DNA of 64,000 bases, taken from positions 28,524,425 through 28,588,424 of the forward strand of contig OX457061.1 in assembly GCA_949752795.1 (NCBI GenBank), written 5' to 3'. The translations under genes and the position numbers were made by a program. Origin of the DNA: Hyperoodon ampullatus (Eukaryota > Chordata > Mammalia > Artiodactyla > Ziphiidae). Below the pieces are notes generated by a model. The model searched no databases and had not been told where the DNA came from. It saw only the letters and a list, made by a program, of their open reading frames with translations. Shown here piece by piece: positions 10,096 to 21,989 of the stretch (position 1 is its first letter; the number at the start of each line of letters is the position of its first letter).

Positions 10096-11090
10096 TTATG
10101 AAAAAAAATTAAAAGAACAGAATTGAAACCTACCAAAATAAACCAGCTAGGGAACCAGATAGGAATTTTTATGATTTATGTGAATGCTTGCTCCCCTGAT
10201 CACTGCTTTTGTCCAGTATTTAAATATATCATATCAGTACCTTGTATATTTCCGGAGGCTCTTCTCTTTCCTAGACTGGCTGTGACAAAGGAAAATATGT
10301 ACTCAGTGCCTTCCTTCCCAGCTGTACTGTTTGTTCAATTATCTCAATTCTTTGAATAAAATATACAGAAGAGATGTTAAAAAAGGAGGAATGGGGTAAG
10401 GAAGAGACATGAGGATGGAATTCTTTTTGGTTTCAAAGGTTTTCCTGCTAATCACAGTAGGTAATAAGATATAAGCATGCCCAAAGTTTTCAGTTTTGAC
10501 AGTTATCTTACCAGGTCTATGGTGTCTTACTTTTTCCACTATAGAAACTTGGAGCCCCATGTGACTTCTAGTCTCCTCATTTATGCCTAAGAGAAAAGCC
10601 ACTGCTGTAACAAACCAAGCTTCACATTTTAGTGTCTCAGTTATGTGGCTTGCATTTCTGAGAACCTGCAACTGGGTGACATCCATGTCACTAAGTATTT
10701 ACCCCATTTGAGAAGTCCCCAACTTTATTTTCTCACAATTTTCTCTGATATTTTGAGGTCTCTCTTGTATTTAGACCCACTTTTAGAAAATCCAGAAAAT
10801 TCTAACTTGAGATCTAAGCTTCCAGGCTACAAAGGTTGTTTATTCTATTCATTGTAATGTACCCTCTGTATACTGAGCAACTTACTCATGCACTGGTTGA
10901 AACATGATTGTGTATCTCCTTCACATGTGTATCACCAAGTTCTAGACACTTGGTATATAGAGGGTAAGTTATAATAAATAGAATCAACATCCTCTATTGG
11001 CTGAAAGCTCCCACCCCAAACTATAGCAATAGAGTGGCTTTTTTTTTTCTTTTCAAAAGAAAGAAAAGTATACAGAAATTCAGGCAATAA
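10096..11090. other. Unannotated intergenic DNA
   Basis: No gene or repeat was recognised. A 115-codon minus-strand open frame at 10339-10686 has no recognisable motif and is probably chance. Confidence 0.4.
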
Positions 11091-11101
11091 AAGGTTAGTC
11101 T

Positions 11102-11427
11102 GGGCTTCCCTGGTGGCGCAGTGGTTAAGAATCCGCCGCCAATGCAGGGGACACGGGTTCGATCCCTGGTCTGGGAAGATCCCACATGCCGTGGAGCAGC
11201 TAAGCCCATGTGCCACAACAAGTGAGCCTGTGCTCTAGAGCCTGCGAACCACAGCTGCAAAGCCAGAGAGCCACAAATACTGAAGCCCTCACGCCTAGAG
11301 CCTGTGCTCCACAACAAGATAAACCACCACAATGAAAAGCCCGCATGCAGCAAGGAAGACCCAATGCAGCCATAAATAAATAAATAAATAAATAAATAAA
11401 CAAATAAATAAATAAATTTATAAAAAA
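11102..11427 (+). mobile_element. CHR-type SINE, long form
   Basis: It starts GGGCTTCCCTGGTGGCGCAG and has an intact A box (TGGCGCAGTGG) and B box (GGGTTCGATCCC). The long body ends in GACCCAATGCAGCC followed by an (AAAT)n tail. The flanks share an imperfect duplication, AGGTTAGTC (11092-11100) and AGGTTAATC (11429-11437). Its unmutated B box resembles the ancestral tRNA-like form more than the short copies, which read GGTTCGTGCCCC. Confidence 0.92.
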
Positions 11428-12590
11428 GAGGTTAATCAAAGAGCACTGAAGCATTAAATTATTATAAATATAACCACAGTGTCATCATATTCCTAAAGTG
11501 ACACTGAAAACTAAATTCACATAAATGTCAAAACAGGATTGATTTTACCATTATAATATCATTTATTTATTAGAGGCTGATCTTTATTATCCACTAATAC
11601 TCAAGATGTCCTTTACTCAGCAGGACATCAGCAGATTTGTAGTTATGATTTAGGACGCTTAAGATACCTGGGAGCAAAATGCTTTGTGTGTGTGTGTGTG
11701 TGTTTAAGTGCTTAGGCACAGCATGTGTATGAATGTGTATACACATTGAGATTTCATTTTAAAAATTCTTTTATATGTTGATTCAGGCAGTAAGAATAGA
11801 ATCTTGAAAATGTCCTCTCATACAATGGGACTATGAACATAGTTTAATTACATATCTCAGGACTTACTTTCTGCTATCATAATTAGGGTTCAGCAACTGA
11901 GACAAGGTAAATGAATTTGCAGTCTCAAAAAGTGGCAGAAAACAGTATATTGGTTATTATTGGTTTTCATGAAATGGTAAAAGAGGAAGAAAATTTGCTT
12001 TTATAGTTAAACTTTACACTATAGCTGTGTAGCACCAACTATGAATTAAAGGCTTCATGCCTGTAGTTTTCATTGGACTCCAGTAGATGGCAGATTTATT
12101 TACTTTATCATTAGGCCAGCTATATTCTGTTTCTTTTCTAGTGAACAGGGAATTTTTAAATCTTGGATTTATCATCTATTGAATGCTTTGTGACAAATTA
12201 TAGAGTTATCAGCTATAAAATTCACTCACGGTAGTTTTCACAAGTGAATAGTTGGCATATGATGATTAGCTTCTGCTTGGGAAATTGAAATGTCAGGTTT
12301 GTGCTTATAAGATACCTCTTGTATGGGTGTTTTTTGGGGCAAGGTTCATAAGGGATTTATTTAAACAAATAGTAATTTGTGTAAGTTTCAGACAAGGAAA
12401 AAAAAATTGAAATCAGCAGAATGGATGAAGTCGAAGGGTGAGAAAAATTGGACAAAGTGTCCAGATGGAAGATGGGTGATCAAGAGGATTTTAGAAGTCA
12501 GGAACATTACAGACTAGAGCCTAAATGAGGTCAAATCTGGGGTCAAGATAGTTTAGGCTCTAAGTCTGTGTACACTGTATTGCTCTCCTA
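11428..12590. other. Unannotated DNA with a TG microsatellite
   Basis: A (TG)n run lies at about 11685-11703. Nothing else was recognised. Confidence 0.4.
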
Positions 12591-12594
12591 CTGC

Positions 12595-13085
12595 CACTGT
12601 AACAAATGACCATACATGGAGTTCCTTAGAACTACACAAATTTATTATCTTACGTTCTGGAGGTCAGAAGTTCAAAATAGGTCTCACTGTGTCAGCAAGG
12701 CTGTGATCCTTTCTGGAGGCTCTAGGGGTGAGTCCATTTTCTTGGTTTTTTTGTTCTTTTTTTTTTTTCAGTTTTTAGAGGCTTCTGAAATTCCTTGGAT
12801 CATGGCCCCTTCCATCTTCAAAGCCAGTAGTGGTCTGTTGAATCTTCCTCAAAGTACAGCACTGTGACTCTGACCTCCTGCCTTCCTCTTTCTCTTACAA
12901 GGACCCTTGTGATAACATTATACTCACCTGGATAACAGAATAATCTCCCCATTGCATGCCAGCTGATTAGCAACCATAATTACTTTAATTCCATCTGAAA
13001 CCTTAATTACCCTTTGTATTTAACAAAATGTATCTATAGATTCTGGGGATTAGGCTGTGGGGCCATTATTCTGCCCACCGTAGAC
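12595..13085 (+). mobile_element. Old interspersed repeat, probably LTR-type, family uncertain
   Basis: Blocks such as ACTGTAACAAATGACC, ACACAAATTTATTATCTTAC, TCTGGAGGTCAGAAGTTC, CAGCTGATTAGCAACC and CCATTATTCTGCCCACC match a very common mammalian interspersed repeat whose name I cannot give with confidence. A T-rich interruption lies near 12750-12770. Confidence 0.55.
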
Positions 13086-13138
13086 ATTGAGCATGTTTCT
13101 CACATTGCTGGCAGGATAGACGATGTTAAAATAGTGTT

Positions 13139-13505
13139 AATGGACTGAATATGTATTTCCCTGCAAAATTCATATGTTGAAATCCAACTCCCAATGTGAT
13201 GGTATTAGGAGGTGGGGCCTTTGGAAGGTAATTAGGTCATGAGGGTGGAGGCCTCACGAATGGGATTAGTTCTCTTTTAAAAGAGACTCCAGAGAGCTCT
13301 CTGGCTCTTTTCTAGCCATGTGAGGAGGACACAGGTAGAGGAAAGCAGTCTGAAGCCTGAAAGAGGACCCTCTCCAGATCCTAACCATGCTGGCATCCCG
13401 ATCTCAGACTTCCAGCCTTCAAAACTGTGAGAAATAGATGTCTGTTGTTTATAATTTACCCAGTCTATAGTACTTCGCTAAAGTAGCTGAAAATGACAAA
13501 GACAA
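13139..13505 (+). mobile_element. MLT1-type MaLR LTR
   Basis: Diagnostic blocks appear in order: ATTCATATGTTGAAATCC, ATGTGATGGTATTAGGAGGT, GGGCCTTTGG, TTAGGTCATGAGGGTGGAG, GAATGGGATTAGT, ACTGTGAGAAATAGATG and GTTTATAATTTACCCAGTCT. This is the usual layout of a solo MLT1 LTR. Confidence 0.85.
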
Positions 13506-14025
13506 ATAGTAAAAGTAAACCAGGTTGGACCAAATAAATATACAGTTCTGTGGTTACCCCTGGCTTATATAACTTAGAGTCTAATTCTCTGAACAATGAT
13601 AACAACGGGAGGTGAAGAAAGACTGGGTTAGGATCACTTTCCTTGTTGTGAGTTGTTTAAATGGCAGGCACAAACTTTGTGTGATTCTCTTTCATTCTTT
13701 TGAATACAAAGCATCTTTTCAACAGTTTTTATACTATTTTGGTATGCTGGCCATATCTGTTTCCCTTGAAGACAAAGACCGTAAGAATCACAGCTTTGCT
13801 CATAATTTATTTATTTAGCTATTCAAATTAAGTGAAAGGTTCTTTGTGCCATTTACAGTGTTGACATTTAGAGCCTCAACCCTGATTTTGCTAATATATT
13901 CATTCAGATCACTGTGGCATTCATAAAATTCTAATAGCTAAGAAATATTATCAAGTAATATTCTTGTAAATTAATAGACAGTCAGTCAAGAATTATCTCA
14001 GGGCTTATGCACATCCTGTATTTCT
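13506..14025. other. Unannotated intergenic DNA
   Basis: No gene or repeat was recognised. Confidence 0.4.
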
Positions 14026-14029
14026 AATG

Positions 14030-14216
14030 GTTTTCAAACCTACCTCTACATCAAATTATCTGGAGAGTTATAAGAAATACTATTGTATGTATGGAGTCCA
14101 CACCAACTCGGTTAATTAAAATCCTTGGAGATGGGGCCTAACTATTAGTATTATCTGAAAGCTCCCCAGGTATTCTGACTGTGGCTCCCCAGCCACAGTT
14201 AAGAACTATGCTGTCT
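14030..14216 (+). mobile_element. MER5A-type hAT DNA transposon relic
   Basis: Blocks CATCAAATTATCTGGAGAG, TGGAGATGGGGCCTAACTAT, GCTCCCCAGGTATTCTGA and GAACTATG match the internally deleted hAT element MER5A. It is non-autonomous and codes for nothing. Confidence 0.7.
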
Positions 14217-14219
14217 AGT

Positions 14220-16555
14220 TTTTTTTTTCCCCTATTTTTATTCTTCTCTGGTCTGCTTTCCCTCTACTCTGGGCTTGGCTGAAGATTACCTTTTCCATGT
14301 AATAGAGGGAGTTAATTGGAAGCCTCTGTTTTTATTGAAGCTGCCAGGCTATATTTCCTCTAAAAAACCAAATTGGCTTGTTCCTGACAGCAACTACTTT
14401 ATCTGTTTCTCTGAATCAACAGATAAATAAAGGTACAAACATATTCAAACAGATAACAGTAGAGGTTTCTCCACAGGCACCAAGTGGTTTTAAGTTACTC
14501 AACTGTTCTATATTTATTGATGATAATGTTTTTAACAAAGAGATGCTGAGTTATGATTACCATAAACCTCTGCATTTATCTCTTTATCACCAGCTTTAAA
14601 CTACTTAGAACTGACTTCATAACAGATTACTATTATGTACAATGTTTGGACATGAATAATGTTAAAGGCATCATGAAATGTCACAAAAATTAAGTACCTC
14701 TTGTGTCGTGGCCACTCTGAATGCTATTTTATTTGCAGAGCTTTGTGTTCCACAAGTATCTGGTGGATCCTGTACAGTGATGTTATAGTATTTTATTACA
14801 GACAATTCTGAATGTGGGTAACATCATATTTCAGGCTTGGAAGAAGAGGAAGTTAATTTATTTACCTCATATGTGTGTAGCCAACAATGTAATTGTGCTT
14901 TTTAATGCCAGTAGATTTTTGCCTGTCCTTCTTTGTATGATAATGGATTTGGTCATTTAAAAAAATATATTTTGAATATATTACTATACTAAACATCGTA
15001 TACAAGGCTTCCTGCTTTAAGGCTTACTGAATCTCCTGCTAATGGAGAGTTTCTCTCTAATTCTGTAACAGTGTTCCCCAAGTGAGAGTACAGGCTGCAT
15101 ACATATGACAAATTTGTCCATGTCTAGGCTTGTCCTGAGTGCTCACTGCATCAGCCAACTGAGAGCTGATTTACATGTTGAACTACATAGTTCTACAGGA
15201 GAGACACCTGACTGGAGTCTGAAGTGCATGTGGACCTCCAGGGCTAAGACATCAAACCTACAGTGAAAGAAGGGTCTCCCCTCCATTATAATGTCCTCAG
15301 AGGGGAAGGGATTCATCCTGCGGAAAGAGAGGGTTGAGGTGCATTATGGTAGATGGAGGAACCAAGGTCTGATACATCCTATTCTAAGACACTAAGACTG
15401 TCTCCCAACCTGCACATTGGTGTCAAAGCAAAAATTGCCCTGATAAATTTAAACAGGCAAGGAAGACTTTATTCAAGACTATTGCAACAGGGGCAAGAGA
15501 CTAAACTCAACTACACTGAAACAAAAGGTGAAAGGGTTTTTGAGCTCTGGGATGAGCTAGTAGAAAAGTACTGATGGACACTGGGGAATAGGTTGATCAG
15601 TGAGATGTTGAGCGCATTGAGTTTTCTGAGACTGCAAATATTTTTTTCTGTATTATACCATCTGTGTTTGTTAATTGGCAGCCATCAGAGTTAGGCTCCT
15701 ACTCCCCCACAGAGACTGGGAGATTGGGATGCTATATCCTTCAATGTTTACATTTCAAAGAGATGTTTCCCAAGTACTTGAGAAAGACATTTCCTGGGTT
15801 GTAAAACTGGCAAGAGTCTGGGAGAAGAATTACATACATTTCAAAGCAGAAGAGAAAGAATTTACAGTTTCATGTTTTCTAAAGTAGATGCACTAAGAAA
15901 AGTGAGGTCAGGGGCTTATAGTCAGGAAGAAACCTGTGTAAAGTTTAGTCAGGCTGAGGGGAATGTTAGTCCATTTTTGCCACTGGACAAGTGCTAAAGT
16001 CTCAAGGGCAGGTAACCACAATAAAGACTGATTCACATAAAAAGTGATGCCACGAAAGTTTCTGTAATAAAATAGAGACACAGAGCAGAGCTAAGAGAGG
16101 AAGAAGCATTTCTCAATGTCATATTTGCACAGTAATCGTTGAGGCAGAAAGAAGAAAAGTCTCTGTCAGGGTCCATGAAAGATCAATAGGAAGTAATGGC
16201 AGAGCTGACAACAGGAAGCATTCCTGTAGTAGCACCTATGGGGGAGTAGCTTGGAAGTTTAGTTCTCCAGTTGGGTAGAGTGATAACCTTGGTGACAAGC
16301 ACAGAAAACTCACTGGGCATAATGGAAGATGGCAACTACTTCTCATGGGCACATATGAGCACACCATAAACTACTGTGGATCAAAGGAAAGTATTTGGAA
16401 ATGGTTATGGTTACAGTGACATTGTGAGAGAAGTGATGCTAGGAACTTACCTTATTTTTCTTCTCCTGTAACTTTCAGATTGATGTAAATTTTACAGCAG
16501 TATACTACACTGAAAAATAATATACTTACATATATCATTCAAATAAAAATTCCAA
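14220..16555. other. Unannotated stretch, no repeat named
   Basis: About 2.3 kb without a recognised gene. The part from 15330 to 16430 is purine-rich and may be an old retroviral or LTR remnant, but I found no motif to support that. Open frames of 70-73 codons here show no domain. Confidence 0.35.
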
Positions 16556-16559
16556 TTTC

Positions 16560-16735
16560 AGTTTTGCCACTTAGCTACATGAACTTCAACAAGTTACTTA
16601 AATTCCCTGTGCTTGCATTTTATTTTTTCTTGTGTGAAATAAAAACGAAATAGTTATTATGCATTATTAGTGTAATAATTAAATGTATAAAAGCATAAAG
16701 CCCAGTACCTGGTACATGAAAAGCCCCCTACAAAT
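16560..16735 (+). mobile_element. MIR SINE
   Basis: GCCACTTAGCTACATGAAC, ACAAGTTACTTAAATTCCCTG, TAATAATTAAATGTATAAAAGC and CCCAGTACCTGGTACATGAA follow the MIR order. It is diverged. Confidence 0.75.
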
Positions 16736-16739
16736 GTAA

Positions 16740-17383
16740 GTTCCCTTCCTCTATTACATTCCCATGAATGTACAGAGATGATGTATCAAACATATCAAAT
16801 TATCTAATTACTCAAGATTTTAATATCAAAAACTTGCCTATATTATTTGCTTTCCTTAGATAGTCTCTATGCAAAGAAATTTTAGCAACTTGAGAATACC
16901 TCCAAATTAAGATACCTGAAACCCTTGGCCTCAATTAGTTGGATAATTCAGATGAAAAAGATACAGTATTTTCTTAGCATAATGGACTCAATTTTCCTAT
17001 CTGCAGGTGTATATGTGTATGTGGGGCTGAGGGCTATGAATTCAAACAATTTTATTGACCTTCTTGGATCTCTGTACTAGGTATTTGAATTTTTTCCCCA
17101 TCCCTGGCTTTGTATAGCACCTGTTTCAGTGCAACTATTTTTGTGAATTTCTCTAGGTAATTGGCTTCATGTGCTTATACCTTTCCCTAGCATCCCTAGA
17201 TATATCTTAAATACTGTTTATCTTTTATCACACAGATATAGGAAGATTGATTATCAAAAATGACTATGTTGAATCCTTGTGTAGGTGTGCTACTGTGACT
17301 TGAGCATTTCTTCCTTCTAACCTCTGTCTCTGAAAACCCGTTTGCTTCCTTTGTATCTACTGATACTCTATTCTTGTGCTGTA
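16740..17383. other. Unannotated intergenic DNA
   Basis: Nothing recognised. An 87-codon minus-strand open frame at 17196-17459 partly overlaps the LTR relic next to it and has no motif. Confidence 0.35.
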
Positions 17384-17880
17384 GGCAGAATAGTGGCTCC
17401 CAAAGACATCCACATTCCAATTTGTGGACACTTATTGATAATGTTAACTTACATGGCAAAAGGGATTTGCAGATATAATTAAGGATAAGAACGTTGAGTT
17501 AGGGATATTATAGTGGATTATCAGGTGTATCCAATCTAATCATACAAATTTTTAACATGGGAAGCTTTTCTGGGCTGTGGTCAGAGAGAGGGATAACCAC
17601 TGAAGAACAATCAGGGAGATGTAACATTTCTGGCTTTGGAGACAGGAGAAGGGAATGTGGAAGATGGTGCTAAGGAATGTAGGCATCCTCTAGAAGTCGA
17701 AAAAGGCAAGGGAACAGATTTTCTCCTAGAGCCTCCAGAAGGAAATGTAGACCTGCTGACATTTGATTTTAGCCCTTTGAGACCATGTTAGACTTCTGAC
17801 CTACAGAACTATAAAATAATGAATTTGCATTGTTTTAAGCCTCTAAGTATGTAGTCATTTTGACAGTAGCAATAGAAAAC
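17384..17880 (+). mobile_element. MLT1-like MaLR LTR
   Basis: GTAGGCAGAATAGTGGCTCC, TTACATGGCAAAAGGGATTT, GCAGATATAATTAAGGATAA, ACAGATTTTCTCCTAGAGCC, CCAGAAGGAAATGTAGACC and ACTATAAAATAATGAATTTG are diverged forms of a standard MaLR-like LTR and lie in the right order. Confidence 0.75.
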
Positions 17881-17884
17881 TTGT

Positions 17885-19700
17885 ATCTACACATACAACC
17901 TTGGTGCAAGCAGGATGATAGGAATGAAATGGGAGGAGGCATTCTGCTTTACAATTCAAGTTTAAGGCCTGCCACTTTGCTGGAATTCCACTGAAGAGAC
18001 TAAAGACCCATTCTGGGCACAGCTTCATTTCCCCAGAACTATTCTTTGTCCACAACATGCCTTACATTTGGGGACTGTGTGTAAAACCTTTCCAGTCATA
18101 CTGCTGTCTTTACTACACCTTGCTAAGAATCTACAGATCACGTGGTTAACACCAGCTACTTAACCTGCTTACTCAACGTGTGATTTCTCATCACTAAATT
18201 CTTCTTAATTTAGCTGAGGGAGAGGAGATCTTAATTGTTCCTTCTCTCTCTACTCTTAGGGACTTTAATATTTCTCTGGGCTACTTCCTCCAGATCAGCG
18301 CACAAACCTCTTCTGCTAAGTACTAACTCCACAAGGACTAGAGGAAAGGAGGTGTCTGTTACTGGTTTACTATAGAAGTGTGTGTTTCTTATTTTCTTTC
18401 ATTGGTGATATGGATATTTCTTTGTTTATTTCCCCCTCTAGTTTACCTTCCCAGTTTCGGTTACATGAATCCTTGCCTTAACATGTTTACAGTGTAGAAG
18501 TAAAGAATGAATTTATGTTCATGTATGTATGTACATGTATATTTATACCCACATGTGTTTATTTAATAATAATTTAGATAGATATTGGCATTCAGTTTCA
18601 TATGCATACACACATATGTTACCCTGAAACAAAACAAATTAAAAATAAAATAATTAACATTAGTTAATTTTACTTTTGATTTTTCTGGGTAGGCCTATAA
18701 TAAGTCTTGATGTCTTGATGGTATAATGAGTCTATAAACGGCTAACATTCTGAAGATCTTTTGTTAGTCAAGGTGATAGTTGTCACCTCCTACTGTAATT
18801 ACACCATATATTCTGATTGCCAGTGTTTGTATTTAGTTTATATTAAGAGTGATGATGAGTTCTTTATTTGACTAAAGTCTGTGCTATCTTCTACCTATTA
18901 AAAAGGTTTGTTGAACCTTTTTACTATCTAAAAAATATCTGACCCTCCCCAGTCTCTACCAACTCCCACTCTGTTCCAACCTCTCTAATATTTCTCCTCT
19001 ATTATCTTTCTAACACATATACTAAAATAAATAAAAAACTTACTATAGATAAACTCAAATATTGGCTTAGAACAAAAGCAAAATATTCTTGTAGCCATTT
19101 TACTCCATGTGATGTAGAATGAGCGTCTCTCACCACTCAGGGCACTGGAAGGTGACTTGCAGCAGGTTGGATGCAGACAGACACTTATGGAAGTTACTTT
19201 GGGCACAACACTTGAACTATAGTGGGAAATTTGGAGCAAGCAAAAAGAAGTTAGAAGGAGCTGTTGTAGAGAGCAGATGGTAGACCAGGGGGGTTTGTGA
19301 CTTTTAACATAAATAATTCTATGAGGCAAGCAACCAAAGTAACCAAGCCCAATTTCTTTTGAATTGCACTCCAGGAACAGAAAAATAAAGGAGTGATAAT
19401 AGTCGATGTTAGAGACAATTCAAAAATAGCTATTCTTTCTCATCCTTAGTTGATTAAAATATGAACATAGAATAGGAAAGGGCAAAACATGGCCATTAAA
19501 ATCTCTTCTTGTGGTACTTATGTTGTATTTTCTGCATCATAATCCCATGGCACCAGCTGTATTTAATTTCTTGCTATATATTCCAGTTAAATAAATGGTG
19601 CTTTCTTGAGTGCTGACTACTCATGGACATGTTCTGATGACTCTGGGGTGAATTTACCCACTTTAGTGAATACAGTAATAAGCCAGACTCTATGCAACAT
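17885..19700. other. Unannotated intergenic DNA
   Basis: About 1.8 kb with no recognised gene or repeat. A 114-codon minus-strand open frame at 18985-19329 lacks any motif. Confidence 0.35.
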
Positions 19701-19712
19701 TCTAGTGGAATT

Positions 19713-19754
19713 AAGATACCAAATGCAAAAAAAAAAAAAAAAGATACCAGATGC
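19713..19754. repeat. Poly(A) run bounded by 14-bp direct repeats
   Basis: AAGATACCAAATGC (19713-19726) is followed by A16 (19727-19742) and then AAGATACCAGATGC (19741-19754, one mismatch, sharing two A). No element body lies between the repeats. It has the form of a retroposition of tail only, or a tandem duplication with later A-run growth. Confidence 0.7.
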
Positions 19755-19871
19755 ATGGCATTCCAAATCATTGGAAGAAGCAAAATGTAGTCAACCAAAT
19801 GCCAGCCTCTGATTGGAAGATGACCTAAAAGAGTAAGGATTTTTTTTTTTTGGATCATTTCACATGCATAC

Positions 19872-19880
19872 AAAATCACT
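19872..19880. repeat. L1-B target-site duplication, 5' side
   Basis: AAAATCACT here matches 27359-27367. The flanking CTGTG versus GTG suggests a longer original duplication with a 2-base indel. Confidence 0.55.
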
Positions 19881-19885
19881 CTGTG

Positions 19886-21989
19886 GAGGACCTTCAAGAT
19901 GGCGGAGGAGTAAGACGTGGAGATCACCTTCCTCCCCACAAATACATCAAAAATACATCTACACATGGACAACTCCTACAGAACACATACTGAATGCTGG
20001 CAGAAGACCTCAATCTTCCCAAAAGGCAAGAAACTCCCCAAGTACCTGGGTAGGGCAAAAGAAAAAACAAAAAAACAGAGACAAAAGAATAGGGATGCAA
20101 CCTGCACCTTGAGGAGGGAGCTGTGAAGGAGGAAAAGTTTCCACACACTAGGAAGACCCTTCACTGGCAGAGATGGAGGGTGGCAGCGGGGAAGCGTCGG
20201 AGCCGTGGAGAAGAACGCAGCAACAGGGGTGCAGAGGGCAAATTGGAGAGATTCCCACACAGAGGATTGGTGCCGACCAGCACTCACCAGCCCGAGAGGC
20301 TTGTCTGCTCACCCACCGGGATGGGTGGGGGCTGGGAGCTGAGGCTTGGGCTTCGGAGATCAGATCCCAGGGAGAGGACTGGGGTTGGCTGCATGAACAC
20401 AGCCTGAAGGGGGCTAGTGTGCCACAGCTAGCGGGAGGGAGTCCGGGAAAAAGTCTGGAACTGCCTAAGAGGCAAGAGACCATTGATTCGGGGTGTGTGA
20501 GGACAGGGGATTCAGAGCCTAAACGAGCTCCAGAGACGGGCGCAAGCTGCGGCTATCAGCGTGGACACCAGAGACGGGCATGAGATGCTAAGGCTGCTGC
20601 TGCTGCCACCAAGAAGCCTGTGTGCAAGCACAGGTCACTATCCACACCTCCCCTCCCGGGAGCCTGTGCAGCCGGCCACTGCCAGGGTCCCGTGATCTAG
20701 GGACAACTTCCTCAGGAGAACACACGGCACGCCTCAGGCTGTTACAAAGTCACGCTGGCCTCTGCCGCCACAGGCTTGTCCCGCACCCGTACCCCTCCCT
20801 CCGCCCCACCTGAGTGAGCCAGAGACCCCTAATCAGCTGCTACTTTAACCCCGTCCTGTCAGGGTGGGGAACAAACGCCCACAGGCGACCTACACGCAGA
20901 GGGCCAAATCCAAAGCTGAACCCCAAGAGCTGTGTACACAAAGAAGAGAAAGGGAAATTTCTCCCAGTAGCCTCAGGAGCAGTGGATTAAATCTCCACAA
21001 TCAATTTGATGGACCCTGCATCTGTGGAATACCTGAATAGACAACAAATCATCCCATAATTGAGACGGTGGACTTTGGGAGCAACTGTAGACTTGGGGTT
21101 TGCTTTCTGCCTCTAATTTGTTTCTGGTATTATGTTAATCTTAGTTTAGTATTCAGAGCTTATTATCATTGGTAGATTTGTTTACTGATTTGGTTGCTCT
21201 TTTTTTTAATATATATATATTTTTTTACTTTTTTCTTTTTGTGAGCATGTGTGTGTATGCTTCTTTGTGTGATGTCTGTATAGCTTTGCATTTACCATTT
21301 ATTGTAGTGTTCTGTCCTTTTTAAATTTTTTTTATAGTTTTTAGTGCTTGTTATCATTGGTGGATTTGCTTATTGGTTTGGTACCTCTTTCTTTCTTTTT
21401 ATTTTTAATAATTTTTTAAAATTATTGATTTTAATAACTTTATTTTATCTTATTTTTTTTCTTTTGTTTTTCCTCTCTCTTTTCTTATGAGCTGTGTGGC
21501 TGACAGGGTCTTGGTGCTCCGGCCAGGTGTCAGGCCTGAGCCTCTTAGGTGGGAGAGCTGAGTTCAGGACATTGGACCACAAGAGACCTCCCGGCCCCAC
21601 GTAATATCAAACGGTGAAAGTTCTCCCAGAGTTCTCCATCTCAATGCTAAGACCCAGCTCCACTAAATGACCAGCAAGCTACCGTGCTGGACACCCCATG
21701 CCAAACATCTGACAGGACAGGAACACAACCCCACATATTAGCAGAGAGGAGGCCTAAAATCATAATAAGGTCACAGACATCCCAAAACACACCACCAGAT
21801 ATGGTCCTGCCCACCAGAAAGACAAGATCCAATCTCATTCACCAGAACACAGGCACCAGTCTCCTCCACCAGGAAGCCCACACAACACACTAAGCCAACC
21901 TTACCCACTGGGGGCAGGCACAAACACAACAGGAACGATGAACCTGCACCCTGCAAAAAGGAGACCCCAAACACATTAAGTTAAGCAAA
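19886..21989 (+). promoter_or_regulatory. L1-B 5' UTR (long form)
   Basis: The AAGATGGC box at 19896-19903 is the presumed YY1-type start element. The middle, 20031-21506, has no counterpart in L1-A: first GC-rich, CpG-containing sequence to about 20950, then T-rich sequence. That block ends in a long pyrimidine tract (21430-21487) and TGGCTGACAG|GG (AG at 21505-21506), a strong match to a 3' splice site. A 136-codon open frame at 20173-20583 lies in the GC-rich part and looks like chance. Confidence 0.75.

Noticed and set aside
10339..10686. 115-codon minus-strand frame
   Set aside because: No motif, no splice or expression signal; length is expected by chance in 64 kb.
11102..11175. SINE heads as functional tRNA genes
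   Set aside because: A and B boxes are there, but the cloverleaf is lost and the copies carry SINE bodies and tails.
18985..19329. 114-codon minus-strand frame
   Set aside because: No recognisable domain; the C-terminal part is low-complexity Ile/Phe/Tyr from AT-rich DNA.
20173..20583. 136-codon frame in the L1-B 5' UTR, and the 111-codon antisense frame at 20148-20483
   Set aside because: An ORF0-like gene was considered. The sequence is GC-rich with few stops by chance, the match is not kept in L1-A, and no motif is seen.
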